Origin: Nonomuraea glycinis
GTDB taxonomy: Bacteria; Actinomycetota; Actinomycetes; Streptosporangiales; Streptosporangiaceae
Reading direction: 5' to 3'
Assembly: GCF_014646515.1 (NCBI RefSeq)
Contig: NZ_BMNK01000023.1
Coordinates: 91,699-155,698 of the forward strand
Length of the DNA: 64,000 nt
Both the position numbers and the translations under genes were made by a program. Position 1 is the stretch's first letter, and each line of letters opens with the position of its first letter. Below are positions 8,575 to 17,107 of this stretch, piece by piece. The notes below the pieces were generated by a model. It saw only the letters and a program-made list of their open reading frames with translations, made no database searches and had not been told where the DNA came from.

Positions 8575-9319
8575 CGGTCAACTCCTCGAACGCGGGAACC
8601 AGCAGCCGGGTACCCGGCCGCACCCGCATCGGGTCGTCGATGCCGTTCGCCTCGGCCACCACCCGCCAGCGGCTCGGGTCGCCGTAGGCCCGGTACGCGA
8701 CGGCCGCCAGCGTCTCACCGGCCACCAGCACATGGACATCGATGGTGGTGCGGGCGCCCGAGGTCGGATTCTGCCTGGGCGGGACCCCGGCGATCTCCTC
8801 CATCGTCACCGAACAGACCGCCCGGATCGGCAGGCCGCCCGGGGTGAACAGCGTGAACCTGGCCGTGACATTGCTGACGAACGCCGTGAAACCGTTCAGC
8901 AGTCCCCACCGCAGAACCACCCACGGCGGGCACGACTGCGCGCTGGCCAGCGTCTTGTCCGTGGGCACGACGCAGCTGAACAGCTTGTCCACGGCCTTGG
9001 CCACCTTGTCGTCCAAGGTGTCGGTCGCGTCGAAGAACATCTCCAGCGTCAGCTTGCACGGGTCCGGGCCCTGAAACTGCGGCACGCCGCTTCTGCGGGT
9101 GTTGCGTTGCGGGCTCCGCCGCCAGCGGGCCGCCTTGGTGAACGCCAGCTCGTTCGGATTGAACTGGAAACTGATGGTGTCGTAGCTCCTGCCCGGCTTG
9201 CCGATGCCGGTGCTCGGCGGATGCAGGAGCTCCAGGTAGGCCCGTTCCAGGCTGGTCGGCGGCCCCTGGCCGGAGGCGGCGGACGGCGCGCTGGCCTCGA
9301 ACACGAGCGGCGACGACAC
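8564..9319 (-). CDS. CIS hub protein with C-terminal LysM (Afp7-like)
   Basis: 251 residues. The N-terminal part matches the Afp7 type: SFQFNPNELAFTKAARW and later LTLEMFFDATDT. The C-terminal 60 residues are a LysM domain (VHVLVAGETLAAVAYRAYGD, then WRVVAEANGIDDP). The protein bridges the tube-initiating protein and the spike. GTG at 9319 is preceded by GGAGG at a usable distance and follows the second tube gene by 3 bp. Nothing unusual in length. Confidence 0.92.
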   Translation of the reverse strand: MSSPLVFEASAPSAASGQGPPTSLERAYLELLHPPSTGIGKPGRSYDTISFQFNPNELAFTKAARWRRSPQRNTRRSGVPQFQGPDPCKLTLEMFFDATDTLDDKVAKAVDKLFSCVVPTDKTLASAQSCPPWVVLRWGLLNGFTAFVSNVTARFTLFTPGGLPIRAVCSVTMEEIAGVPPRQNPTSGARTTIDVHVLVAGETLAAVAYRAYGDPSRWRVVAEANGIDDPMRVRPGTRLLVPAFEELTGGR

Positions 9320-9322
9320 CGG

Positions 9323-9760
9323 TCAGCCTCCCCAGCCCGGACCGAAGAACCCGTGATGAGCCAGCTCCACCGTCTCCATGGCGGCCTCGGGCGTCATGGA
9401 GTCGAACCTCGGCCCCGTCCATCTGACCGGGACCACATCCCGCAGCCCCCAGCTCGTGATCAGCTCGCCCTGCAGGGTACGGGCCTCGATGGTCGCCGTC
9501 CGGCGCCGCATCCCGTGCACCGAGCCCGCGAACCACCTGGTCACGTCCCGGCTCGCGGCCGTGACCGGCCTGGACAGCCGCACGTTGGAGAACCTCACCC
9601 GCGTCGGCAGCTGCCAGACATGCCCGTTGTTGCCGCCCTCCACCCGCTGCTCCATCTCGACCTCGCAGCCGAGACCGTCACAGCTGTCGAACGTGCCCAG
9701 GTCATCGCCGTCGATCTTGAGGCTGTAACACACCGCGACCGCGGTCTCCTCGTCCGCCAT
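9323..9760 (-). CDS. CIS tube-initiator protein (second gp19-like, Afp5-type)
   Basis: 145 residues of the gp19-like inner-tube fold, divergent from the main tube protein at 12416. It starts with a short hydrophobic strand, SLKIDGDDLGTFDSCDGLG, then EVEMEQRVEGGNNGHVWQLP and VRFSNVRLSRPV. Such a second copy normally sits at the tube-spike interface and starts tube polymerisation. It has four aromatic or tryptophan-rich spots (WFAG, TSWGL) not seen in the main tube protein. It lies between the Pro-rich protein and the LysM hub with 3-6 bp gaps. Confidence 0.88.
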   Translation of the reverse strand: MADEETAVAVCYSLKIDGDDLGTFDSCDGLGCEVEMEQRVEGGNNGHVWQLPTRVRFSNVRLSRPVTAASRDVTRWFAGSVHGMRRRTATIEARTLQGELITSWGLRDVVPVRWTGPRFDSMTPEAAMETVELAHHGFFGPGWGG

Positions 9761-9766
9761 CCCCGC

Positions 9767-11827
9767 CTACCCCCACAACCCCGGGTCCGCCGCGAGCCCC
9801 CGCCGCTCCCGCTCCAACCGGAACTCGGCCCTCAGCCTGCGCAGCAGCGCTTCATAAACCGTCTCCACCAACTCCTCCACCCGCATCCCCCCACCCCACT
9901 CCCCCTGAACCGCCCGCACCCCGCACTCCTCCACCTGTCCGTCCTCAGCCCCGCCTCCCCCGCCGAGTTCCTCAGACACCACCCCTTCCTCCTCACCTGG
10001 CGCCCTCTCCAACTCCCCCACGTCCCGCCACCCTCGCGCCCCGTCCTCCCGTACGGCCTGCGCCCTCGGTCTGTCCGCCACGGCCCACCCCTGGGGCTTT
10101 TCGGCCTGCGCCCTTGACCTTTCGGGCTCCCACACGGCTCGGGTGACCGGCACCCCGGTACCGTGCGCGGGGTCGGCGAACTGATCCACGGGGCCCATCT
10201 GCGCGGACCCAGCCCGGTCGTACGCATGGGTCGGATCCGCCGACGTGCGCGGCGACTGCGGCCACGCCCGCTGCGGGCCGCCATCCGTCCTGGGGCTCCT
10301 GCTGTGCTGCGCCGGGAAGGTCACCGTGAAGGAAGCCGTCTCGATCCGGCGCCCGCCCGAACCAAGCGTGGGGGACTCCCCGCGAACCCCTGAACCCGGA
10401 AAGGAAAGATCCAGCCCCACGGCACGATCCGACCCCGTGGAGCCCAGCCCCGCTACCTCACCCCGCGAAGCCCCCAACCCCGAAGATGCGCCCCCCGCGG
10501 ACACCGGCCCCGGAGCCCCACCCCTCGGAAATGCCATTCCCGAAGACTCACTTACTGACCTTGGCGACTCGGGCACCGGAGACCCCGCCGCTGGGCGGTC
10601 CGGCGTCGCGGAGTCCGTCCTGGTGAGGTCCGACCGGGGCGAGACCTCGCCAAGCGGGTTCGATCGGGGTGGAACCGGCCTCGGTAGGTTCGAGAGGGGG
10701 AAGTCCTGCGGGATGGTTGCTTGATCGGGGACTTCAGAGAGGCTCTTGGCGTCGATGGGGGTGCCCGCCAAGCGCTCTGCGATGGGTAGAGGCCGCTCGT
10801 CATCGGATGCACCCTGCGTCGACGCGAGCGGAGCCTGGTGTGCCGGTTCGGAGATGAGCGGCTCACCCAAGCCCAGCGGACGGCGCCACCGAGGCACGCC
10901 TGCGGTGGTCCGCGGAATGCCGACCACCTCCTCGGGGGCGTGCCGGGCAAACGCTCCGGTGCCGATGCCGAGGGTGGACACGGTGACGGTTTCGGCGAGG
11001 GCCTCCGCCTCAGCCCCGGCGACGGCCCCGACAGGCGTACCTGGCTGTACGGGCTCAACGCCGGGCGGCCCAGGCCGTACAGGCTCGGGCTTCATCGCCA
11101 GAGACCGTGCTGGAGGCGCGGTCGGCGGGGCAGCCAGCGTGGGATCCACCGAACCGGCCGCCTGAGAGACCTGTACGACAGGCTCGGAACGCTCGTCCAC
11201 CCGCCTCACAGCGGGCACGGCCGGCGCAACCTGCCCCTCCGGACCCGCCGAACGCGTTGGGCGAGAAGCCGCAGGCCTCTGAGTTCCCTTCCTGGCGCCC
11301 TCACGCTGGGAAGAAGTAGCCGACGGCGAAGCGGCCGACCCGGCGGAGGAAACAGACCGGGCCGGGGCAGCAGGCGGTGCGGAACCCTCAGGCGGGACAG
11401 TGGAATCCGGCGGCGAAGCGACCGACCCAGCACGGGTGGCAGGCCGAGCAGGGATGACGGGCGACGTGGAAGTCTCACGCTCGGGTGGCGTGACCGGCGG
11501 CAGCGCAGCTGAACGGGGGTGGGGGCGAGGCTCGGGCGGGGTGAAGGGGTTCGGGGGGAAGGTGGTTGAGTCGTGGATGAGGCCGGAGGGGGCTTCGGGG
11601 GTTACCTGGTGGGTCAGGGGGGCGAGGAAGGATGGGTTGTGCCAGGTGGTGAGGGACAGGGCGAAGTGGTCGTATGGGATCACTACCGGGTGGGGGGCGA
11701 GGATGCCGGTCATGGGGGGTAGTGAGCGCCATTCGGCCGCTGAAGCGGGTGTCGCCGGGCAGGGCGACGAGGCGGGTGTCGCTGGGGTGAGGGGGCGGGC
11801 GTTGCGGCGGGGCCAGGGCCATCTCAT
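9767..11827 (-). CDS. CIS-associated long proline-rich disordered protein
   Basis: 686 residues. Residues 1-85 contain a short ordered patch (EWRSLPPMTGILAPHP, then SLTTWHNPSFLAPL). The following 500 residues are Pro/Ser/Ala/Gly/Arg-rich low complexity with no recognisable domain. The last 50 form a charged amphipathic helix (VEELVETVYEALLRRLRAEF). Long disordered proteins with such a helical tail do occur at this spot in actinobacterial CIS loci; that is recollection, not a search. Both strands are open over much of the gene because of the composition, but coupling supports the minus reading: its ATG overlaps the stop of the 48-residue gene (ATGA). Function is unknown; scaffold, chaperone or cargo are options. 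Confidence 0.75.
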   Translation of the reverse strand: MRWPWPRRNARPLTPATPASSPCPATPASAAEWRSLPPMTGILAPHPVVIPYDHFALSLTTWHNPSFLAPLTHQVTPEAPSGLIHDSTTFPPNPFTPPEPRPHPRSAALPPVTPPERETSTSPVIPARPATRAGSVASPPDSTVPPEGSAPPAAPARSVSSAGSAASPSATSSQREGARKGTQRPAASRPTRSAGPEGQVAPAVPAVRRVDERSEPVVQVSQAAGSVDPTLAAPPTAPPARSLAMKPEPVRPGPPGVEPVQPGTPVGAVAGAEAEALAETVTVSTLGIGTGAFARHAPEEVVGIPRTTAGVPRWRRPLGLGEPLISEPAHQAPLASTQGASDDERPLPIAERLAGTPIDAKSLSEVPDQATIPQDFPLSNLPRPVPPRSNPLGEVSPRSDLTRTDSATPDRPAAGSPVPESPRSVSESSGMAFPRGGAPGPVSAGGASSGLGASRGEVAGLGSTGSDRAVGLDLSFPGSGVRGESPTLGSGGRRIETASFTVTFPAQHSRSPRTDGGPQRAWPQSPRTSADPTHAYDRAGSAQMGPVDQFADPAHGTGVPVTRAVWEPERSRAQAEKPQGWAVADRPRAQAVREDGARGWRDVGELERAPGEEEGVVSEELGGGGGAEDGQVEECGVRAVQGEWGGGMRVEELVETVYEALLRRLRAEFRLERERRGLAADPGLWG

Positions 11828-11970
11828 CGGGGGCCGCCGAGCGCGTTGATCTCGGCGACGAACCGGCGGCGGTCGGCGTGCTCCAGGTCGAGGATGTCGT
11901 CGAGGCCCCAGTGGAAGTGGTACGCGACGTATGCGACCTCCCCGTAGAGGCGATCCGTCGCGTAGGTCAT
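11824..11970 (-). CDS. Small CIS-associated protein (DUF6760-like)
   Basis: A 48-residue protein beginning MTYATDRLYGEVAYVAYHF and continuing HWGLDDILDLEHADRRRF before ending in INALGGPR. Very short proteins with a HWxxxDILxLEHxxRRRW pattern sit beside the tube gene in many CIS and tail loci, and this one fits. Both ends are coupled by ATGA overlaps, to the 148-residue gene upstream and the Pro-rich gene downstream, which is strong evidence that it is translated. A role in tube or sheath assembly is inference from position. Confidence 0.82.
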   Translation of the reverse strand: MTYATDRLYGEVAYVAYHFHWGLDDILDLEHADRRRFVAEINALGGPR

Positions 11971-12413
11971 GATTCCCCCAGGCGGCTGCCCGAGAGGTCG
12001 ACGTCGAACTTGTGCCCGCAGTCGGGGCAGGCCACGGCCGCGCGCGCGTGCCCCTCGCTGTTGACCCGGCGGTAGAGGTCCTGGAGGAAGGCCAGGTCGG
12101 TGGCGAAGAGGTCCTCGACGATCCCGGCGTGGACGTCGGTGATGCCGCCCAGCCGGGTGATCACCCGGCCGAGGAGCACCACGGTGAGATAGGCGGCGTT
12201 CTCGCGTACCCGATCATCTCGAAGTGGGACGAGTTCGTCGCGAGCGGTGGCCAGGCGCATGATGCCGTCGCGGTGCAGGGTGCCGGATTCGTCGAGGTAG
12301 CCGCGCGGCAGCCGGAAGGCGAATTCGGTGCGCAGCGGCGGCTCCCCTGCGGAAGCCGGGGACGGCTCCCCGGCGGAAATCGAGCGCGGCGCCATGGCCA
12401 TCGATCGGCGCAT
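11967..12413 (-). CDS. CIS-associated conserved tail-assembly protein
   Basis: 148 residues. A variable N-terminus is followed by TEFAFRLPRGYLDESGTLHR, a helical core (REDLVPLRD-like region, AAYLTVVLLGRVITRLGGI) and a C-terminal CPDCGHKFDVD zinc-knuckle-like motif. Proteins of this shape lie just after the main tube gene in actinobacterial CIS clusters and are usually annotated as phage tail assembly proteins. Only two Cys plus a His are visible, so metal binding is unsure. It starts 2 bp after the tube stop and its own stop overlaps the 48-residue gene. A chaperone role for tube or hub proteins is a guess from position. Confidence 0.82.
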   Translation of the reverse strand: MRRSMAMAPRSISAGEPSPASAGEPPLRTEFAFRLPRGYLDESGTLHRDGIMRLATARDELVPLRDDRVRENAAYLTVVLLGRVITRLGGITDVHAGIVEDLFATDLAFLQDLYRRVNSEGHARAAVACPDCGHKFDVDLSGSRLGES

Positions 12414-12415
12414 CC

Positions 12416-12859
12416 CTACTCGACCTCCAGCTGTTCGTACGTGACGACCAGGGTCTCGGTGAGCACGCTGGTGTCGCCCGCCTTCATGGTGCTGATCTCC
12501 AAGCTCTTCGGCCAGGCGTTGGTCAGCTTGTAGCGCTTGATCGGGTTGTTCTCGAAGTCGTAGACGATGATCGCGCCGCCCTTACGGGCGCTGGTCATCC
12601 GGCCGAACCGCGCCTCCTTGGCCCACTTCTCGAAGCTCTGGTCGGCGGTCAGGCCCCGGACGAGCGTCACCTCGCCGGCTCTGGGACGGCCGGGCAGCTT
12701 CTTGACGACGTACTTGCCGTCACCGGTGTTCTGCCGCAGCTCGATGACGTCCTGTTCCATTTTGAGGCCGGAGACCTCGCTGATCTGTTTGATGGTGATG
12801 CCGTCGACCTCGAGGCCGAAGGAGTGGGCGACCACGGTGTCGAGGTCGGGAAGTGCCAT
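12416..12859 (-). CDS. CIS inner tube protein (gp19/Afp1-like)
   Basis: 147 residues, the building block of the inner tube that is propelled on contraction. It shows the canonical order FGLEVDGITIKQISEVSGL, QNTGDGKYVVKKLPGRP, GEVTLVRGLTADQSFEKW and a closing LVVTYEQLEVE. An AGGAGA ribosome site precedes the ATG. It lies 15 bp after the sheath gene, in the usual sheath-then-tube order, and it should be one of the most highly translated genes of the locus. Confidence 0.94.
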   Translation of the reverse strand: MALPDLDTVVAHSFGLEVDGITIKQISEVSGLKMEQDVIELRQNTGDGKYVVKKLPGRPRAGEVTLVRGLTADQSFEKWAKEARFGRMTSARKGGAIIVYDFENNPIKRYKLTNAWPKSLEISTMKAGDTSVLTETLVVTYEQLEVE

Positions 12860-12874
12860 GTGCGATCTCCTGCG

Positions 12875-14467
12875 TTATTCGCTGACGAGGCTGACGCCGC
12901 TCGCCATCTGGGCTACCTGGAAGACGACGAATTCGGCCGGTTTCACCGGTGCGACACCGATCTCGCACACGACCATGCCCAGCTCGATGCTCTCGGCCGG
13001 GTTGGTGTCGCGATCGCACTTGACGTAGAAAGCCTCGTCGGGGGTGAGGCCGAACAGCGCGCCTCGATGCCATTCCATGACGAGGAAGGCGGAGATGGTG
13101 CGGCGGATCCTGGCCCAGAGCGCGTCGTCGTTGGGCTCGAAGACCACCCACTGGGTGCCGTTCAGGATCGATTCCTGCAAGTAGTTGAACAGGCGCCGGA
13201 CGTTCAGGTACTTCCATTGCTCGGAGTTCAGGGTGCGCGCCCCCCATACCCGGATCCCGCGGCCGGGCATGACGCGGATGCAGTTCACGTTCATTGGGTT
13301 GATCTCATTCTGTTCACCCAACGTGAGCTGCGTCTCCAGGGCGATCGCACCGCGGACCACTTCGTTGGCCGGAGCCTTGTGCACGCCACGGGTGGCGTCG
13401 CTCCGGGCCCAGATGCCGGCCATGTGGCCGCTCGGCGGGATACGGATCTCACCTTTGGCGTGCGGATTGGCGACCTTGAGCCACGGGTAATAGACCGTGG
13501 CGTACTCACTGTTCCCCAGGCCAGTCCTCCAGGTTGTGACCTCTTTCGCGGACAGCCCCGGTGGCGGGTCGAGGATCGCCATCCTGTCCTTCAGATTCGC
13601 ACAGTGAGCGATGAGGTCTTCCTGTACGCCCTTGACGCCGGCCTCGTCGATGGCGTTTCGTTCGAGCGCACTCATCAGGTCGGGGATCGCGATCATGGTC
13701 ACCTCGTCGACCGCTTCGAGCCCGCCCAAGCCGCGGCGTTCATCAGCACTGCCGACATACATAGCCCGTGTCATCTGGGCGGGCAGCGCCGGCGCCGGCG
13801 CCGGCTCCAGCTCCGCATCAGGCTCCGGCTCCGGCTCCAGCTCCGGCACCTGCAACGTGACGGTTTGCGGCGCCGGTTTCACCGGATCTTTCCCCGGCAT
13901 CAGCTCAACCGTGACCAGCTTCGAGTTCCCCTTCGCGACATCACCGACGAAGTCCTTGGCAGCACCTTTCAGCGAAATCTCGATCGGTTCGGTGAGGTTG
14001 CCGCGCTTGACCGTGAGCGTGAACCGATCCTCTGGCGGACGCTCGCCCTCCGTGGTCGGCGCCTCTGTGACCTCGGCGGTGATGGCGCGCCCGCCCTGCG
14101 CCGGTTGCTTGGCGATGATCCGGAAGGGGCCGAGAATCGCCTGCGCCTTCTGGGCGGGCGCCGCCGGCGCCGGCGCCGCCGACTCCGCAGACTGCGCGCC
14201 GTCGGCGCCGAGGCGGATCACGTAGCAGGCGCTGCCGCCGTTGAGGAAGTAGCCGTAGACGGCTTGTGGGAGGTAGCAGCCCTCAGCGAACCCACCGAAC
14301 TGGTTGACATACTGGTTCCAGCTCGTGACCAGTATCGGATCACCGCGGCCTGGTTTCGCCGCGAATCCGATGAACGCTGCCACGGCCGTACCGACGCCCT
14401 CGATCGGCACAGATCCGGGGGGCTTTTCTCTCCAATAGACGCCCGGTGACTTCATCGGCTCACTCAT
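12875..14467 (-). CDS. CIS tail sheath protein
   Basis: 530 residues, the contractile outer sheath. The N-terminus has SPGVYWREKPPGSVPIEGVG and GFAAKPGRGDPILVTSW, and the C-terminal domain has FLVMEWHRGALFG, DEAFYVKCDRDTNP and EIGVAPVKPAEFVVF. These are standard sheath landmarks. Residues about 90-230 are a surface insertion containing Ala/Pro and Glu/Pro low-complexity runs (PEPEPDAELEPAPAPA), probably an outward-facing linker. A GGAGG precedes the ATG at 14467 by about 5 nt. Only one sheath gene is present, as in Streptomyces-type systems, against several in Afp/PVC. Confidence 0.94.
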   Translation of the reverse strand: MSEPMKSPGVYWREKPPGSVPIEGVGTAVAAFIGFAAKPGRGDPILVTSWNQYVNQFGGFAEGCYLPQAVYGYFLNGGSACYVIRLGADGAQSAESAAPAPAAPAQKAQAILGPFRIIAKQPAQGGRAITAEVTEAPTTEGERPPEDRFTLTVKRGNLTEPIEISLKGAAKDFVGDVAKGNSKLVTVELMPGKDPVKPAPQTVTLQVPELEPEPEPDAELEPAPAPALPAQMTRAMYVGSADERRGLGGLEAVDEVTMIAIPDLMSALERNAIDEAGVKGVQEDLIAHCANLKDRMAILDPPPGLSAKEVTTWRTGLGNSEYATVYYPWLKVANPHAKGEIRIPPSGHMAGIWARSDATRGVHKAPANEVVRGAIALETQLTLGEQNEINPMNVNCIRVMPGRGIRVWGARTLNSEQWKYLNVRRLFNYLQESILNGTQWVVFEPNDDALWARIRRTISAFLVMEWHRGALFGLTPDEAFYVKCDRDTNPAESIELGMVVCEIGVAPVKPAEFVVFQVAQMASGVSLVSE

Positions 14468-14574
14468 CGGCCCCTCCTCGGCTGCCTGGTCACTCAGGTT
14501 CTTCCCGGTTCACCGCCGCCGTGGCAGCGCCATCGGGCGACCGTGGACGCGGAGCCGACCACCCTTTCGGGCGG

Positions 14575-15318
14575 CTATTCGGGCGGAGGGAGGACCGTGT
14601 CGATCAGGTAGACGTTCGCGTTGGCCGTCTGGATGTTCGAGCACAGCACCTTGGCGGTGCCGTTCAGGGTGATCTCGCCGTTGACGTTCTTGACCTCGAT
14701 GTCGCCGCCCTGCTTCGTCCGCAGGGAGGCGTCGGTGAGGTCGGCCGGGGTCTGACGGCCGTTGACCACGGTGTAGGCGAGGAACGAGATGAGAGCCTCC
14801 TTGTTGGCGAACAGCTCCTCGGTCTCGCTCCCCCCGTATTTGCTGAAAGCTTTGTTCACCGGGACGAAGACGGTGATGTCGTTTTCGTCGTTGAATTTGG
14901 CGGTGAAGCCGGCCCCCTCGATGGCCGACACGAAGGTCGACGCCTCGGGGATGTCGGCCAGGGCCGTGGCCACCTGCTGATCCGCCAGCGCGGCGCTGCT
15001 GCCGGGCCCCGACGACGGGAGCAGGTCGCAGGTCTGGGCGCGACGGGGCGGGGCCGGCCGCGGCGTCGGGGTGGTGGGAGTCGGGGTGGTCGGCGTCGGG
15101 GTGGGCGTCTCAGGCACTGGAGTTGTTCCGTTCTCCTCCGGAGGCGGGGTGTCCCAGCCGGGCTCCGGTTCGTGATCGGGCTCAGGCGACGGTTCCTGGT
15201 CGGGCCAAGGCTGTGGCGAGCCGCCGTCAGGCGGGGGCACGGGGGTGGGAACGGGCGGTGAGGCGGAGACGAGGGCCGCCGCCAAGCAGATGGACGAGAA
15301 GAAAGCCCTGTGGTCCAT
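14575..15318 (-). CDS. Secreted fasciclin-domain protein in the CIS locus
   Basis: 247 residues. A signal peptide (FFSSICLAAALVSAS) is followed by about 85 residues of Pro/Thr/Glu-rich linker and a C-terminal FAS1 domain (about 110-247). The domain has the usual FVSAIEGAGFTAKF, ITVFVPVNKAF, ISFLAYTVVNGRQ and ANVYLIDTVLPPP elements. FAS1 domains mediate adhesion at the cell surface. A start at 15318 is preferred, with GGGAGG upstream, because longer readings have no signal peptide at the N-terminus. It sits between the sheath gene and the zinc-ribbon/TM protein on the same strand, so co-expression with the CIS is likely, though the 106-bp gap before the sheath may hold a separate promoter. Confidence 0.85.
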   Translation of the reverse strand: MDHRAFFSSICLAAALVSASPPVPTPVPPPDGGSPQPWPDQEPSPEPDHEPEPGWDTPPPEENGTTPVPETPTPTPTTPTPTTPTPRPAPPRRAQTCDLLPSSGPGSSAALADQQVATALADIPEASTFVSAIEGAGFTAKFNDENDITVFVPVNKAFSKYGGSETEELFANKEALISFLAYTVVNGRQTPADLTDASLRTKQGGDIEVKNVNGEITLNGTAKVLCSNIQTANANVYLIDTVLPPPE

Positions 15319-15445
15319 GGGTCGATGCCTCCCGAAACGAGACGTCAACCCGAGGCTGCCACCGGGAGCGAATCCGCCACCAGTGCGGGACAGGCCGCCG
15401 CGAGGGCGGGAAAGGCCGCCCTTCGGGCTGCCCCAACGGGCGAGC

Positions 15446-17107
15446 TCATTGTCTGCGTTCGACGACCAGGTAGTCGAAACCCACGGCCGGTCCGGTGAAC
15501 GCCGAGACGGTGAACCCGTCACCATCCTGATCGTCCACGTACACGGCCGGGGCGGCGGCGCCGGACAGCCCGCTGTGCGTGACGTCCGTGGTGAGCAGGA
15601 CGACGCCGGAGCCGGCAGAGGTGTCGATCCGCGCCGGATCCCCGGAGGTGGTGGTGCCCGTCCCGGCCACCGAGGAGTCGTCGGAGTCGATGACGACCCA
15701 GTTGAACCCGATCTCCATGGGCGCCGGCATCAGGTCGAGGGTGGCCACCGTGAACCCGCCGTCCTCCTTCGCGTCCACCCTGAGCCCGGCGACGTGATCC
15801 GCCGGCATCCCGTCCATCTCCACCGTCAGCAGGATCACCGACTCGCTCGTGGCCGTGGCCGCCGGGATGCTCACCTGGCGCTCGCCCGGCTGGATGCTCC
15901 CGGAACCGGCCTCGTACGGCCTGCCGTTGAGCGTCCCCTTGGGGTCCCGCACGATGAGGTAGTTGAATCCCATCCCGGCGACGTTCGACCCGTCGAGCCC
16001 CTGCACCGAGAAGGTGTTCCAGCCACGACGGGTCACGCCCACGGCCCCGGTGAACGGCAGCCAGCCGGGCTCCGCCTCGGCCCAGGACCCCTGGGACAGA
16101 TCGGGGCTGAGGAAGATCTTCGCCTCGTCGGGCAGTCTGGGCGTCTCGACGGAGGTGTGCCCGTCGGTCAGCGTGCCGCTTCCCGCCAGGTAGGTCTCCC
16201 GGTCCAGGACGGCTTGCTCCTGCTCGCCGCGCCACGCGTTGAAGGCGACGGCGGCGGCCAGAGCCAGCACGACGACCGCGACGACCGCCTTCAGCGGCCA
16301 CGACATGGCCAGCGGCAGCACCGTCCTGGTTCCGTCGGCCCGGATCGTCTTCCCGCCGTCGTCGACGTCCACCTTCGCGGCGAAGGGGATCTGGCGGGCC
16401 GGTCCGGTGAGGCCGGGTCTCGCCCAGACACGCAGGGCCAGTTCCGTGCGCCCGGGGGCGATCAGCAGCCCCGGCGCCGGCCGGGAGAACCGCAGCTCGT
16501 TCTCGGCATCCTCCGCGCGGACCCGTACCCGATGGGGCATATTGCCCTGGTTGGTGAACACCACCATGTGCTGGGTCATCCACCACCCCCGGGAGTCCTT
16601 CGGGGACAGCTCGACGGAGAGGTCGTCGAACCCGGCCACCACGCAGTAGCCCTCCGCCGCGGCCGTGATGCCGGAGCTGACCTGCGAACGAGCCCGTACG
16701 GTGAAGCTCGCCGCTCCCGCCGGCACGGACGAGGAGCGCGGCGGGGCGAAGGTGACCACGCATTCGGCCGCCTCGTCCGGCTGGATCACGAGCTCCTCGG
16801 GCACGACCGTCGCGTACGATGCCGCGCCGCCCTCGACCGTGACCATGGCCCGCTCCACCCGGGTGCCCTTGTTGCGCACGGTCACGGTCGTGGTGACCAG
16901 CTCGCCGGGCGCGCAGGCGAGAGAGCTGTCGGAGAGGCCGACGGCCAGCTCGGCGTGCTGCTCCTGGGGCGGCGGCTCGGCGCGCTGCGGCCGCCGGGTG
17001 TCGTCCTCGGGGTCATGCCGCTCCCAGGCGAGGTACTCCCCGCACACGACGCAGAACCTGGTGCCGTCCGGATTCTCGTCGCCGCACTTCGGACAGGTGA
17101 TGCTCAT
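15446..17107 (-). CDS. Zinc-ribbon, single-TM CIS membrane protein (CisA-like architecture)
   Basis: 553 residues. Residues 1-25 form a zinc ribbon with CPKC and CVVC (Cys 5, 8, 19, 22). About 70-290 contains two Ig-like, COG1470-type regions. A single membrane helix (VVAVVVLALAAAVAF) lies near 300. The outside part holds repeated beta modules that share a GFNYLIV/GFNWVVI/GFDYLVV ending, like H-type lectin or jacalin-like repeats. The topology puts the zinc ribbon in the cytosol and the binding modules outside. This resembles CisA, the membrane protein reported for Streptomyces CIS, but I compare from memory. The ATG at 17107 overlaps the DUF4255 stop (ATGA), which rules out a longer upstream reading. 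It may anchor or trigger the particle at the membrane. Confidence 0.82.
   Translation of the reverse strand: MSITCPKCGDENPDGTRFCVVCGEYLAWERHDPEDDTRRPQRAEPPPQEQHAELAVGLSDSSLACAPGELVTTTVTVRNKGTRVERAMVTVEGGAASYATVVPEELVIQPDEAAECVVTFAPPRSSSVPAGAASFTVRARSQVSSGITAAAEGYCVVAGFDDLSVELSPKDSRGWWMTQHMVVFTNQGNMPHRVRVRAEDAENELRFSRPAPGLLIAPGRTELALRVWARPGLTGPARQIPFAAKVDVDDGGKTIRADGTRTVLPLAMSWPLKAVVAVVVLALAAAVAFNAWRGEQEQAVLDRETYLAGSGTLTDGHTSVETPRLPDEAKIFLSPDLSQGSWAEAEPGWLPFTGAVGVTRRGWNTFSVQGLDGSNVAGMGFNYLIVRDPKGTLNGRPYEAGSGSIQPGERQVSIPAATATSESVILLTVEMDGMPADHVAGLRVDAKEDGGFTVATLDLMPAPMEIGFNWVVIDSDDSSVAGTGTTTSGDPARIDTSAGSGVVLLTTDVTHSGLSGAAAPAVYVDDQDGDGFTVSAFTGPAVGFDYLVVERRQ

Noticed and set aside
9993..11512. 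Several long open frames on both strands across the Pro-rich CIS gene
   Set aside because: They arise from GC-rich low-complexity codons; none has a ribosome site, family match or coupling like the minus-strand reading.
13790..14175. GCCGGC tandem tracts as a microsatellite or regulatory repeat
   Set aside because: They encode the Ala/Pro and Glu/Pro linker of the sheath surface insertion and keep the reading frame.
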